This document shows, one piece after another, positions 25,945-33,650 of a stretch of 36,403 bases of DNA (the stretch's first letter is position 1; every line of letters starts with the position of its first letter). The position numbers were made by a program, and so were the translations under genes. The notes under the pieces were generated by a model. It saw nothing but the letters and a program-made list of their open reading frames with translations. It was not told the DNA's origin and did not search any database. The stretch is taken from positions 1-36,403 of the forward strand of contig VXNO01000028.1 in assembly GCA_009840575.1 (NCBI GenBank), given 5' to 3'. This DNA is from Chloroflexota bacterium. Lineage in GTDB: Bacteria; Chloroflexota; Anaerolineae; Aggregatilineales; Phototrophicaceae.

Positions 25945-26440
25945 CCAGGTAGAGAACCAGGTCATCGTCCACCGTGCAGCTTGCGCCGGGTGGCAGCGAC
26001 TCGTTTCTGTAGTGAATACCCCGCCCATCCGGCACATAACCCCGCTGGATATACAGCCGCTGGGCTGCGCCATAATCGGCGTACAAGCCAAAGCCGATGC
26101 CGGCGTAGCGTGCCTGTTTGACGATGCGCGCCTCTGCCTCATCCAGAAGCCATGATGCTATGCCTTCCCGCCGCCGCGACCGGATGACATTCAGGTCCTG
26201 GATTTCAGGAATGCCTCGGTCACGGAAGCCCGGGTAAGGCGACTGCCAAAGCAGCTTGCAATGCCCGCGGTATTCGCCAGCCTCCAGCGCCAGCAGCAAG
26301 ACCAACTCGCCAGCCGCCTGCTGCTCGCATACGCGCTGAAAATAGCCAGGCGGTTTAGGCCAGTCCATGTCAGCCGCGAAGCAATCCTGCAGCCAGTCGG
26401 ACTCGGCGGGCAGGGCAGGGCGGATGCGCAGATGGCTCAT
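25928..26440 (-). CDS. GNAT family N-acetyltransferase
   Basis: 170 residues with the GNAT fold. The acetyl-CoA pyrophosphate loop is R87-SRRREGIA (87-95). The second conserved block YGAAQRLYIQRGY (123-135) carries the usual Tyr and the turn into the last strands. The acceptor is unknown. The ATG at 26440 overlaps the TGA of the upstream lipoprotein gene as ATGA, so the two are translationally coupled; a TTG start at 26464 within that gene is less likely. It is the last gene of a three-gene minus-strand operon beginning at 28398. Its 3' end overlaps the end of the YfhO-flippase gene on the other strand by 17 bases. Confidence 0.85.
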   Translation of the reverse strand: MSHLRIRPALPAESDWLQDCFAADMDWPKPPGYFQRVCEQQAAGELVLLLALEAGEYRGHCKLLWQSPYPGFRDRGIPEIQDLNVIRSRRREGIASWLLDEAEARIVKQARYAGIGFGLYADYGAAQRLYIQRGYVPDGRGIHYRNESLPPGASCTVDDDLVLYLVKPLR

Positions 26441-27294
26441 CCAGCGCTGGCGGGGCGCGCCCAACGATTGCTAATCACCAGGCCGCCTACTTCCACGTTG
26501 TCGTCCAGGTCGCTGGCTGGCGGCTCGCTGACCAGGAATTCAAGTCGGTATAGCTGCCCCAAGCCATCGGTCAAGTCCAGGACGAAGTTGTCATCCCTTT
26601 GCAGGTCTTGCTTGAGGTTCATCAGCATGAGGTGCCGACCGCCCGGCACCAACTCAATCTTGCCATTGCCCGGCACGACCAGCGCATCCAGGCGCGTCAT
26701 GGATGCCGCCCCGTCGACCACGCGCGTCTCGTGGAATTCGACCGCCCCCGCTACCTCGCTGGCTGCTGATACCAGCACAATGTCCTCGCTGCTGCGGTTG
26801 GTGATGCGCATATAGGCAGCGCTGTTTGCCCCGCTTGCGCCCCCCGCCATTGCCATGTCGTCCATTGCGCCGTGGTCAGCGTGCGTCATATTTTGTTCGT
26901 CGCTGGCGCTGGCGATATCAAAGTGAAATTCCTGGCGGGCGACCTCGTCAGCGGACAAAGCCAGGCTGGCTTCGACGATCCAACTGCCGCCCATCGTCCA
27001 CTCAAAGGGCACATTGAAGACGCCATCAACCGCGCTGTCGGCTTCAGCCAGGACGGGTATCATGCCGGCGTGGTCCATATCGCCACGCAGGCTGAGCGTG
27101 CCCGGCTCGGTCAGCGGATTGCCTTGCTTATCGCGGACTCGCACCGTCAAGACAGTATCGCCCACCGTCAACTCGCTGGCGGCAATCTCCAGCGCGATAC
27201 CGCTGGCGCTTAGTTTCTGCTCTTGCCGGCAAGCGGCGCTCAGCAAGAGCAGCATTGCCAGCGCGCATAGTCGCAATAGGTTTGTCAATGTCAA
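26437..27294 (-). CDS. Lipoprotein with YtkA/FixH-like domain and PCu(A)C copper-chaperone domain
   Basis: 285 residues. A signal peptide ends in a lipobox-like LLSAAC with C22, so the mature protein is probably lipid-anchored outside the membrane. Residues about 30-130 resemble a YtkA/FixH-like immunoglobulin-type domain (GDTVLTVRVRDKQGNPLTEP, GSWIVEASL). A His/Met-rich linker follows (MTHADHGAMDDMAMAGG). The C-terminal domain (about 155-280) contains the exact H-x10-M-x21-H-x-M copper(I)-binding motif of PCu(A)C chaperones, from HETRVVDGAASM to HLM. Such chaperones deliver copper to cytochrome c oxidase and related cuproenzymes. The start is a TTG at 27294 with GAGGG four bases upstream. 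It lies 30 bases after the membrane-protein gene and overlaps the GNAT gene by four bases. Joining both domains in one lipoprotein is unusual, though I cannot say how rare. Confidence 0.85.
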   Translation of the reverse strand: MTLTNLLRLCALAMLLLLSAACRQEQKLSASGIALEIAASELTVGDTVLTVRVRDKQGNPLTEPGTLSLRGDMDHAGMIPVLAEADSAVDGVFNVPFEWTMGGSWIVEASLALSADEVARQEFHFDIASASDEQNMTHADHGAMDDMAMAGGASGANSAAYMRITNRSSEDIVLVSAASEVAGAVEFHETRVVDGAASMTRLDALVVPGNGKIELVPGGRHLMLMNLKQDLQRDDNFVLDLTDGLGQLYRLEFLVSEPPASDLDDNVEVGGLVISNRWARPASAG

Positions 27295-27324
27295 TGCGCC
27301 CTCGAAGTTGATTATGGGACAGCG

Positions 27325-28398
27325 CTAGGCGGGCGCGGCTGGCGGGCGCAGCAGCAGGCTCAAGCCATAGCCAAATGCCCCCGCCATCACCGGCACGCCC
27401 AGCCACATGTGGATCAGCCACCATAAGCCGTCCGCATCCCAGACATTCGCGCCCAGAATCTCCACCACAACCAGCGCGCCCAGGCTGTAGGCAAAGGGAA
27501 TCACGATGCTGAAGAGCCGCGTGCCAGCCACAGTATCCAATGTGCTGCGCTGCAGCAGCCAATCCGCCAGCAAACCGACAGCCAGCGCGCCCAGCACAAA
27601 GATGAACTCTTCATTGTGGCGCACGCGCAGCCAGGTCATCAAAGCCGCGCTCGTGCCGAAGACGAGGGTAGCCGTGCCGACCGGCAGCCGCCAGCGCCGT
27701 GACATCAGTAGCAGCACGCCCAGCAAAATGTTGCTGTGCAGCATAAATGCCACAATGCCCAAGCCGTCAATCAACCTTGTTGAGTCGGGGCGCGGGCCTG
27801 TCAACATGGCAGTGCTGCTGGTTATCGCCGCGAAAGCCACAAAGAACAAAAAGATCGAGCTGATGCAGGTGAATGACAAAATCGCCGGCAGCAGCTCTCG
27901 CCAGCTCTCGCCACTCATGCGCTGCCATGCCGCCCGAATGGGTCCCGTGACGATCATCAAGCCTGAGACTGCCAGAAACAGATGCGATGGACTGATAAGC
28001 GCTTCTGTGCCTTCTTCAAAGCCGAAGATCTCATGCCAAGCCAGATCGGCGACGCCACCAGCCGCAAACATAAAGAAGCCCAGCAGCGAGACCGTGTAGC
28101 CGGCTGGCAACGCGCGGCTGAAGTGAAAACCCTTGCCGACATTGCGCATGTGCGTGACGATGAGGGTCAAGCCCGCCAGCCCCACCGCGCCATAGAGCAG
28201 GGCATGCCAAGGCGTGAAAAAGCTGTCGTCGACCTGGCCGTGGTTGTGCGCCCATCCATCAATGAACAAACCAAATGTGATTAGGCAAGCTGTGATCGCC
28301 ATCCAGCGGTCCAGTTGGATGCTGTCGGCGGGGATGGCTGCGGTCTCGTCTGCGCCGCGCGAGAGTATCTTTTCGCGCAGCAAACTTATACTGGTCAT
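27325..28398 (-). CDS. Ten-helix membrane protein of unknown function with conserved-looking histidines
   Basis: 357 residues with about ten hydrophobic spans. I do not recognise the family with certainty. Polar residues cluster near the first membrane faces: D47-GWAH51-N-H53, FTPWH65, D118-LAWH122-E, SPSH139. That would suit metal or haem binding. The gene starts the operon with the copper-chaperone lipoprotein, which suggests a role in copper handling or in a cuproprotein of the membrane; that is inference from context. The ATG at 28398 has an excellent GGAGG seven bases upstream, and TATAAT lies upstream at 28429-28434. It could equally be an unrelated transporter or sensor. Confidence 0.75.
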   Translation of the reverse strand: MTSISLLREKILSRGADETAAIPADSIQLDRWMAITACLITFGLFIDGWAHNHGQVDDSFFTPWHALLYGAVGLAGLTLIVTHMRNVGKGFHFSRALPAGYTVSLLGFFMFAAGGVADLAWHEIFGFEEGTEALISPSHLFLAVSGLMIVTGPIRAAWQRMSGESWRELLPAILSFTCISSIFLFFVAFAAITSSTAMLTGPRPDSTRLIDGLGIVAFMLHSNILLGVLLLMSRRWRLPVGTATLVFGTSAALMTWLRVRHNEEFIFVLGALAVGLLADWLLQRSTLDTVAGTRLFSIVIPFAYSLGALVVVEILGANVWDADGLWWLIHMWLGVPVMAGAFGYGLSLLLRPPAAPA

Positions 28399-28428
28399 GG
28401 TGAAACCTCCTGATGCTCCTCTGATTTA

Positions 28429-28434
28429 ATTATA
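28429..28434 (-). promoter_or_regulatory. Candidate -10 box of the copper-related operon
   Basis: The minus strand reads TATAAT, 30 bases before the ATG at 28398. The -35 region is weak. It would serve the membrane protein, lipoprotein and GNAT genes as one transcript. Confidence 0.45.
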
Positions 28435-28563
28435 GCCAAGTTTGCTTGCGCAGAGCTGCTTCGTCCCATTTTGATGCAAGCGGCGAATCCCCGCTCAAGC
28501 CCCGCGTAGCTGGCTAGCGCGTTTTGCGACTTGCTGTAGAATCATGGGCATTATCGGAGCCGA

Positions 28564-30684
28564 TTGCCTTGGCGAGTTATGGCATTTGATTTGGAAGCCT
28601 TGGTCGGGCATCTATATATCGTTGGCGGGCGCGTGATTAATGTCAACCCGCCGGGCGCTTTGGTCGAGGTCTCCCCGGCGACAGCCGCGCGCGGCCGTGA
28701 AGGCGATACCTTCTTCATCCTTATCTTGCCCTCTGGCTCGATCGCCCCGACCACTTTTTACGAACAACTGGCGCAACTGGCGGCTGAGCGTTATTTCAGC
28801 ATGGGCGGCAGCCTGGCGCTGGCTCTGCGCAATATGTTCCAGCAGATTAACCGCAATCTCTACGACCACAACCTGGAGCATGCGGCGAGCGGCAAGCAAC
28901 AATTCGAAACCAGCATGATCGCGGCGGTATTAAACGAAGACGACATGGTGGTGGCGCGCGTCGGTCCGGTGATTTCGGCTTTGCAAACCGCCGGCTTGAC
29001 ATTGACCTTCCCCAATGACCTGAGCGAAGAAGCGCCCCTTTTCAGCGTGCCGCTGGGCTTGTTGCCAGAGCCCGATGTGGCGATGGTGCGCTATGGCGTC
29101 AACGCGGGCAGCCGCCTGGTGCTCGCCGATGCCAGCCTGGCGGATATCCCCGCTGAGCGCTTGACGAGCATCTTGCTGGAGAATGACATCGGCAAGGTGC
29201 TGGATGGCTTGCGCCGCGCCATTCGCTTCCAGTGTCAGCTGATGCTGGTCGAGCTCGTGCCACCAGAATACGAAGCGCCGTTGCTGGCAGCGCCGGGCGA
29301 ATCGTCTCACGAGGTGCAGATGCGCCTGGGCGAGGCGCGCATGCAGCTGGAAGCGGATAACCCTCAATGGCAACTGCCCCGCCGCGGCGACTTCGGCTCT
29401 TTGCTCAGCTGGGGCTTGGCGCGTCTGGCTGGCAAGGCGGCTGGCTTTTTCCATGCGCTGGGCGCGCTCTTTCAGCGCTTCTTCCCGCTGCCATCGACCG
29501 CGCCTTCCCGCCGCGCATCATCCGGCACGTTGATCCTGACTGTCTTGCTGATCCCGCTCATTATCGTCAGCATCGTGACCGTCTCCTGGGTTTCCAATCT
29601 CGGCGAGACTGAATTTGAGCAATGCCTGAGCCAACTGCAAGAGACAGCCAGCCTGGCGCGCTCGATTGATTCCAGCAACCGCCGCAGCACCATCTCCGCC
29701 TGGAACGCCACCCTGCAAGTCGCCGATGCCTGCGCTGTCCTGCGCCCTGATGACCCGTTTGTGAATACTATGCAGCGCGAAGCCCAGGCGCTCATAGATA
29801 CCATCAACAAGGTCAAACGTCGCGAGGCTGCGCCGCTCACCAACTTTGAAAATGCCGCCATCAGCCGCATCCGCCTGCAAGGCACAGACCTCTACGCGCT
29901 GGATGACCGCAACAACCTCGTCTACCATGTATCGCTTTCTGACAACGGCAAACAAGCCCTGCGCCAAGACCCCGTCTCGCGCATGCGGCTGGGCGCGACC
30001 TACGAAGGCTATACAATCGGGCAGATTGTGGATATCGCCTTCGACAGCTATTCGGGCCAGCTGGCTATGCTGGATGCCAATGGCACCCTGCTACGCTGCG
30101 AGCCACAGATTATCCTGAATTGCGATGCCCAGCGTATGATCAACGCGGAGGACTGGCAGAACCCCATCTCGCTGACAATATGGAATCGCAACATCTACAT
30201 CCTGGATAGCGAAAGCGGGCAGATCTGGCGCTATGACCCATCGGGCAGCAGCTATGTCAGCGCGCCGCGTGAATACTTCTCTGGCACCGCCCGGCCCAAC
30301 TTGCGCAATGTCGTCGACTTCACTATCAGCGCGGATGGCGTGGTCTATGTGCTGTATGCCGATGGCGTGATGAAAAGTTACATCTCGGGCCGCGAAGCGC
30401 CTTTTGTCTTCAGTGGCTTCAACGAAGGCAGCGAGCCGCATGTCGTGCGCACCGAGGGCTTCGCGCTGAATGATAGCGCCTTCGCGCCTGGCTTCTTCTT
30501 AATCAGCCGCGGCGCGCGCACCATCTACGAAACGACCGTCGCCGGTACATTCATCGATAGCTATCAAGCCTTCGACCAAAGCAAGCTGGAGCTGATCTCG
30601 GCAGTGGTCGCATACTCCGAGCAGAACATTGTCTATGTCGCTTCGGGCAATACTATTTTCCACATCGACATGGCAGTTCAATAA
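28564..30684 (+). CDS. PP2C-like (degenerate) transmembrane protein with C-terminal propeller-like domain
   Basis: 706 residues from a TTG at 28564 with GGAG four bases upstream; the in-frame ATG at 28579 is an alternative. Residues about 10-235 resemble a PPM/PP2C phosphatase fold: LALALRNMFQQINRNLYDHN corresponds to the long helix, and SMIAAVLNEDDMVVARVGPV to the ATxVAAxI-x-VANVGD core strands. However, the acidic metal-binding residues of active PP2C enzymes (for example the DG pair and the Asp of VGDSR) are not evident, so it looks like a pseudophosphatase. One membrane span lies at about 322-345. The extracytoplasmic part has a helical stretch, then repeated strand segments (RIRLQGTDLYALDDRNNLVY, NIYILDSESGQIWRYDP, VVYVLYADG) like an NHL-type beta-propeller. 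It is divergent from the copper-related operon. The substrate or partner is unknown; the kinase-like protein at 17295-21524 is a candidate. Confidence 0.7.
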   Translation: MPWRVMAFDLEALVGHLYIVGGRVINVNPPGALVEVSPATAARGREGDTFFILILPSGSIAPTTFYEQLAQLAAERYFSMGGSLALALRNMFQQINRNLYDHNLEHAASGKQQFETSMIAAVLNEDDMVVARVGPVISALQTAGLTLTFPNDLSEEAPLFSVPLGLLPEPDVAMVRYGVNAGSRLVLADASLADIPAERLTSILLENDIGKVLDGLRRAIRFQCQLMLVELVPPEYEAPLLAAPGESSHEVQMRLGEARMQLEADNPQWQLPRRGDFGSLLSWGLARLAGKAAGFFHALGALFQRFFPLPSTAPSRRASSGTLILTVLLIPLIIVSIVTVSWVSNLGETEFEQCLSQLQETASLARSIDSSNRRSTISAWNATLQVADACAVLRPDDPFVNTMQREAQALIDTINKVKRREAAPLTNFENAAISRIRLQGTDLYALDDRNNLVYHVSLSDNGKQALRQDPVSRMRLGATYEGYTIGQIVDIAFDSYSGQLAMLDANGTLLRCEPQIILNCDAQRMINAEDWQNPISLTIWNRNIYILDSESGQIWRYDPSGSSYVSAPREYFSGTARPNLRNVVDFTISADGVVYVLYADGVMKSYISGREAPFVFSGFNEGSEPHVVRTEGFALNDSAFAPGFFLISRGARTIYETTVAGTFIDSYQAFDQSKLELISAVVAYSEQNIVYVASGNTIFHIDMAVQ

Positions 30685-30702
30685 ATGCAGGCGGATTTTC
30701 CT

Positions 30703-30763
30703 CTCGGTGTACTCAATACACTCGGTGTACTCGGTGGTGAATAATTTGATGCAATCGCCCTGT
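30703..30763 (-). repeat. Dispersed repeat, copy E (variant core)
   Basis: The reverse complement begins ACAGGGCGATTGCATCAAAT, then TATTCACCACCGAG. Instead of the usual CACAGAGG continuation it has CTCGGTGTACTC twice (30703-30714 and 30721-30732 on the plus strand) with an 18-base period. The GGGCGATTGC end faces the start codon at 30825, 62 bases away, and that gene's promoter begins at 30772. Confidence 0.55.
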
Positions 30764-30771
30764 AAGCGCGC

Positions 30772-30800
30772 TTGTGCCGACTCGCCTCTGCTGATATAGT
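30772..30800 (+). promoter_or_regulatory. Promoter of the CNNM-type gene
   Basis: TTGTGC at 30772-30777 and TATAGT at 30795-30800 are 17 bp apart, with TGA directly before the -10 (extended). The leader to the ATG at 30825 is only about 18 bases. No strong ribosome site is visible, so initiation may rely on the short leader. Confidence 0.6.
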
Positions 30801-30824
30801 CGCATAAAGTATATTCCGGCTTGC

Positions 30825-31952
30825 ATGGATAGCTTGATTCATAGCGGCATCCCCATATTGGCGGCGGGCAGCGCGACTGGCGGCGCTGGCGAATGGAGCG
30901 CGCTGATTTTCTATATCGTCATCGCGCTGGGCATATCCTTCCTATGCTCAATATGGGAAGCCGCCATGCTGTCGACGCCGGTTTCGCACATTGAACTGCT
31001 GGTGGAGCAGGGCAGCCGGGCGGGCGAAATCATGCAAGGGCTGCGCCAGAATGTCGAACATCCCATCTCAGCCATATTGACCTTGAACACGATCGCGCAC
31101 ACGGTCGGCGCGGCTGGCGCTGGCGCGGAAGCCACCGCCATCTTCGGCAGCGAGTACTTCGGCATCATTTCCGCGCTGTTGACTCTGCTGATCCTGGTAT
31201 TCTCGGAGATCATCCCCAAGACCCTGGGCGCGGTTTATGCCAAGCCACTGACTCCCTTCACCGCCTGGTCACTGCGCGCGCTGCTGATCCTGTTTAAGCC
31301 CGCCGTCTTTGCCTTTGAATTCGTAACCCGCGCCATGCGCCCTGATGAAGACGCGCCGACAGTCACCCGCTCCGAGTTACAAGTCATGGCGCGCATCAGC
31401 GCTGAAGAAGGCGGCATCCGCGAGCGAGAAAACCGCATCGTCGCCAACTTGCTGCAACTGGCGGAAGTGCAGGTGGAGACGATCATGACGCCGCGCACCG
31501 TCATGCTGAGCTTCCGCATAGATGCGACCATCGGCGACATCATGCGCGAGCACCCTGTCTTGCCATTTTCGCGCATTCCAGTCTATGGCGAATCCGCCGA
31601 TGACATCCACGGCTATGTGCTGCGGCATGAGATTTACAAGCGCGCCGCCGCCGCCGAACATGCTGTGCTTTTGCAAGACATCGCCCGGCAGCTGCAAGTC
31701 GTGCCTGAGACCAACTCTGTGGCGCAAGTGCTGGACGAATTCATCAGCAAGCAGGACCATATCTTCCTGGTCATCGATGAGTATGGCGGCACGGCTGGCT
31801 TGATAACGCTGGAAGATGCGGTCGAGACGCTGCTGGGCATCGAAATCCTGGACGAATCGGATCGCGTGGCTGACCTGCGGGACCTGGCGCGGCGTCGCTA
31901 CGAACGGCAACAGGCAACCCCCCAGCCGCTTGGCCCAGCCAGCGCTGAATGA
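30825..31952 (+). CDS. CNNM/CorC-type membrane protein (DUF21 plus CBS pair)
   Basis: 375 residues. An N-terminal CNNM/DUF21 membrane domain (about 20-195) contains SIWEAAMLSTPVSHIELL and the conserved LTLNTIAHTVGAAGAGA and VFSEIIPKTLGA segments. A pair of CBS domains follows (about 215-350: ETIMTPRTVMLSFRIDATI, HIFLVIDEYGGTAGLITLED), with the typical DEYGG. The family exports divalent cations such as Mg2+ with Na+ coupling in characterised members (CorC) and binds ATP through the CBS pair. The C-terminal CorC_HlyC domain of longer relatives is missing, as is common in shorter ones. It converges with the SUMF1-like gene after 65 bases. The exact cation is unknown. Confidence 0.9.
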   Translation: MDSLIHSGIPILAAGSATGGAGEWSALIFYIVIALGISFLCSIWEAAMLSTPVSHIELLVEQGSRAGEIMQGLRQNVEHPISAILTLNTIAHTVGAAGAGAEATAIFGSEYFGIISALLTLLILVFSEIIPKTLGAVYAKPLTPFTAWSLRALLILFKPAVFAFEFVTRAMRPDEDAPTVTRSELQVMARISAEEGGIRERENRIVANLLQLAEVQVETIMTPRTVMLSFRIDATIGDIMREHPVLPFSRIPVYGESADDIHGYVLRHEIYKRAAAAEHAVLLQDIARQLQVVPETNSVAQVLDEFISKQDHIFLVIDEYGGTAGLITLEDAVETLLGIEILDESDRVADLRDLARRRYERQQATPQPLGPASAE

Positions 31953-32017
31953 GCGAAATCCGCCTCAGATTATCAGCACAAAGACTCTTTGCCGCTGTGG
32001 TGAGACGAGATACCTCG

Positions 32018-33391
32018 CTAGCCGGTGCTGTTGGCGGGTTGGGGCGGCGGTGGCAGGGTCGGCTGCGCATTGCCCGGCGCGTTATCGATCGCTGGCGCAG
32101 CTGGCACATCCACGCCCAGCGCCGCTGGATTTAGATCGGAGCTGCCGGTCGCCTCGGGGTTAGGCGCGTCTTCCGCGCAGCGAAAACCTACCCAAAGACG
32201 GAACTCGGATTCGCCAGCGGATTGTCTGTGCACAGCGCGGCTGAAGAAAGGCACACTATTGATTGACCCGCCGCGCAGCACCTTTTCCAAGCCGTTGATG
32301 GGACCAGTCGGGTCTACCGACAAGCCTAGCTGCGCCTGCTGTTGATAGTAGGTTTCGCTGTAGTAGTCGCTCACCCATTCGGCGACATTGCCCGCTAGGT
32401 GATACAAGCCATAGAGACTCCGCCCAAATTCATATTCCGGGCTGGCGACGGGGAAGTGGCTGGGCGTCTCGCGCGACCATTTTGTGTTTGCCAGCGCATT
32501 ATCCCAGATGTTGCCCCAGGGATAGATGCGGCTGTCCTCTACGCGGGCTGCCCGCTCCCATTCGGCTTCAGTAGGCAGGCGTCTGCCCGCAGCCTCACAA
32601 TAGGCTCGCGCGCCATGCCAATTCACGCCATAAACCGGATGCTGCGCCAAGCCGGTGTTGATGCTGTAGCTGCTGCCATTAAAGACGATGGGCGCGCTTT
32701 CGCTGTCATTGCGCGTCTGGATGCACCAAAAGCCCGGACAAGCTGTTTCGTGCGAGTTCGGTCCCAGCAGGTTGAGGAAAGCGACATATTGCGTAAAGCT
32801 GACTTCGGTGATTTCCATCAGGAAAGGCTCGACGCGCACTTCGTGTTCCGGGTACGAGTCTTGGGCATACTGCGCCAGGCAGGTGCCGCCGTTATTCTGG
32901 CATTCGCGCACAGCCGCGGCGACTTCGGCAGGATTCGTGCCCATGATGAAGCTGCCGCCGGGGATGGTGGCAGTATCGCTGCGCAGCCGCAGCAGCGCCT
33001 CGGGCACGGGGTTGACAGTCGGAATCGCCGGCTGCGGGCTGCTTGTGGGGATGCTTGTGGGAAGGGCGGTTGGCTGCACTTGCACCGATATGGGCGCATT
33101 GGTCGGCTGGATTTGCGCGGCAGGCAAGGGCGTCGCGGTGATGATGAGCACTTGCGGGGTCGGCTCTAGCGGTGGCGGGCTGGGCTCTGGCGTGGCGGTC
33201 AAGACGACATGCACGATCTGCTGCACGACCTGCGGCTGCGGCGTGGGCAGGAAGTAGGCGGGGATCGTGCCTTCGGCGATGACAGCCAGCAGGATGGTCA
33301 AGCCGCAGACCAAGCCGGGGAGGAAGCCCAATATGCCCCACTGCCAGGCTGCTCCGCGATTTCGCCGACCGCCCAATTTTCTGTAGCCCAT
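32018..33391 (-). CDS. Membrane-anchored SUMF1/FGE-sulfatase domain protein
   Basis: 457 residues. A basic N-terminus and one membrane span (about 18-40) lead to a Pro/Thr-rich linker (49-130) and a formylglycine-generating-enzyme-like domain (about 141-420). The domain shows ATIPGGSFIMGT, EITEVSFTQYVAFL, GVNWHGARAYCEAAGRRLPT, EAEWERAARV, GNVAEWVSDYY and WVGFRC, the classic SUMF1/EgtB/PvdO pattern, and a Pro-rich tail follows. The paired catalytic cysteines of true sulfatase-modifying enzymes have no counterpart before GFRC, where RGGSINSVPFFSRAVHRQSA stands. It is therefore unlikely to make formylglycine and may be a ligand-binding domain outside the cell. The ATG at 33391 has GGGAG six bases upstream. 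It is divergent from the GNAT gene at 33651. Confidence 0.88.
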   Translation of the reverse strand: MGYRKLGGRRNRGAAWQWGILGFLPGLVCGLTILLAVIAEGTIPAYFLPTPQPQVVQQIVHVVLTATPEPSPPPLEPTPQVLIITATPLPAAQIQPTNAPISVQVQPTALPTSIPTSSPQPAIPTVNPVPEALLRLRSDTATIPGGSFIMGTNPAEVAAAVRECQNNGGTCLAQYAQDSYPEHEVRVEPFLMEITEVSFTQYVAFLNLLGPNSHETACPGFWCIQTRNDSESAPIVFNGSSYSINTGLAQHPVYGVNWHGARAYCEAAGRRLPTEAEWERAARVEDSRIYPWGNIWDNALANTKWSRETPSHFPVASPEYEFGRSLYGLYHLAGNVAEWVSDYYSETYYQQQAQLGLSVDPTGPINGLEKVLRGGSINSVPFFSRAVHRQSAGESEFRLWVGFRCAEDAPNPEATGSSDLNPAALGVDVPAAPAIDNAPGNAQPTLPPPPQPANSTG

Positions 33392-33478
33392 GTACGCTCC
33401 CTTGCGCGGCTGCGCATCCAGCCTAGCCAGTTGTAATCAATAATATAATAGCGCATAGGGCAAGATAGTGTAGGCAAG

Positions 33479-33565
33479 CAGGGCAATCGCATCAAAATAG
33501 TTTTGCCACAGAGGCGCAGAAGCCCAGAGGAGTTGTGTAGGGGCGAGGCGGTGACTCGCCCAGAA
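33479..33565 (+). repeat. Dispersed repeat, copy F (full length, best preserved)
   Basis: It begins CAGGGCAATCGCATCAAAAT, then TTTTGCCACAGAGGCGCAGA, then GAGGAGTTGTGTAGGGGCGA, and ends GGCGGTGACTCGCC, whose GGCGAG and CTCGCC form a hairpin. The GGGCAATCGC end faces the SUMF1-like gene on the minus strand, 88 bases from its start codon. The hairpin end faces the GNAT gene promoter. Confidence 0.7.
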
Positions 33566-33591
33566 TCATCTGTTCGCCAGCAGCAGCCAGC

Positions 33592-33628
33592 TTGACAGCG
33601 CATTCGGCAGCGATTAGGCTTTGCCTAA
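33592..33628 (+). promoter_or_regulatory. Promoter and palindrome upstream of the two-domain GNAT gene
   Basis: A perfect TTGACA at 33592-33597 is followed after 17 bp by TAGGCT at 33615-33620. A palindrome, TTAGGC-TTT-GCCTAA at 33614-33628, overlaps the -10 and could be an operator. The gene starts at the GTG at 33651. Confidence 0.45.
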
Positions 33629-33650
33629 GCCGACGCTTGGATGAAATAAT

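Noticed and set aside
31961..32020. GCCGCTGTGGTGAGAC as a seventh copy of the dispersed repeat
   Set aside because: Only a short stretch resembles the core in reverse, and both characteristic ends are missing.
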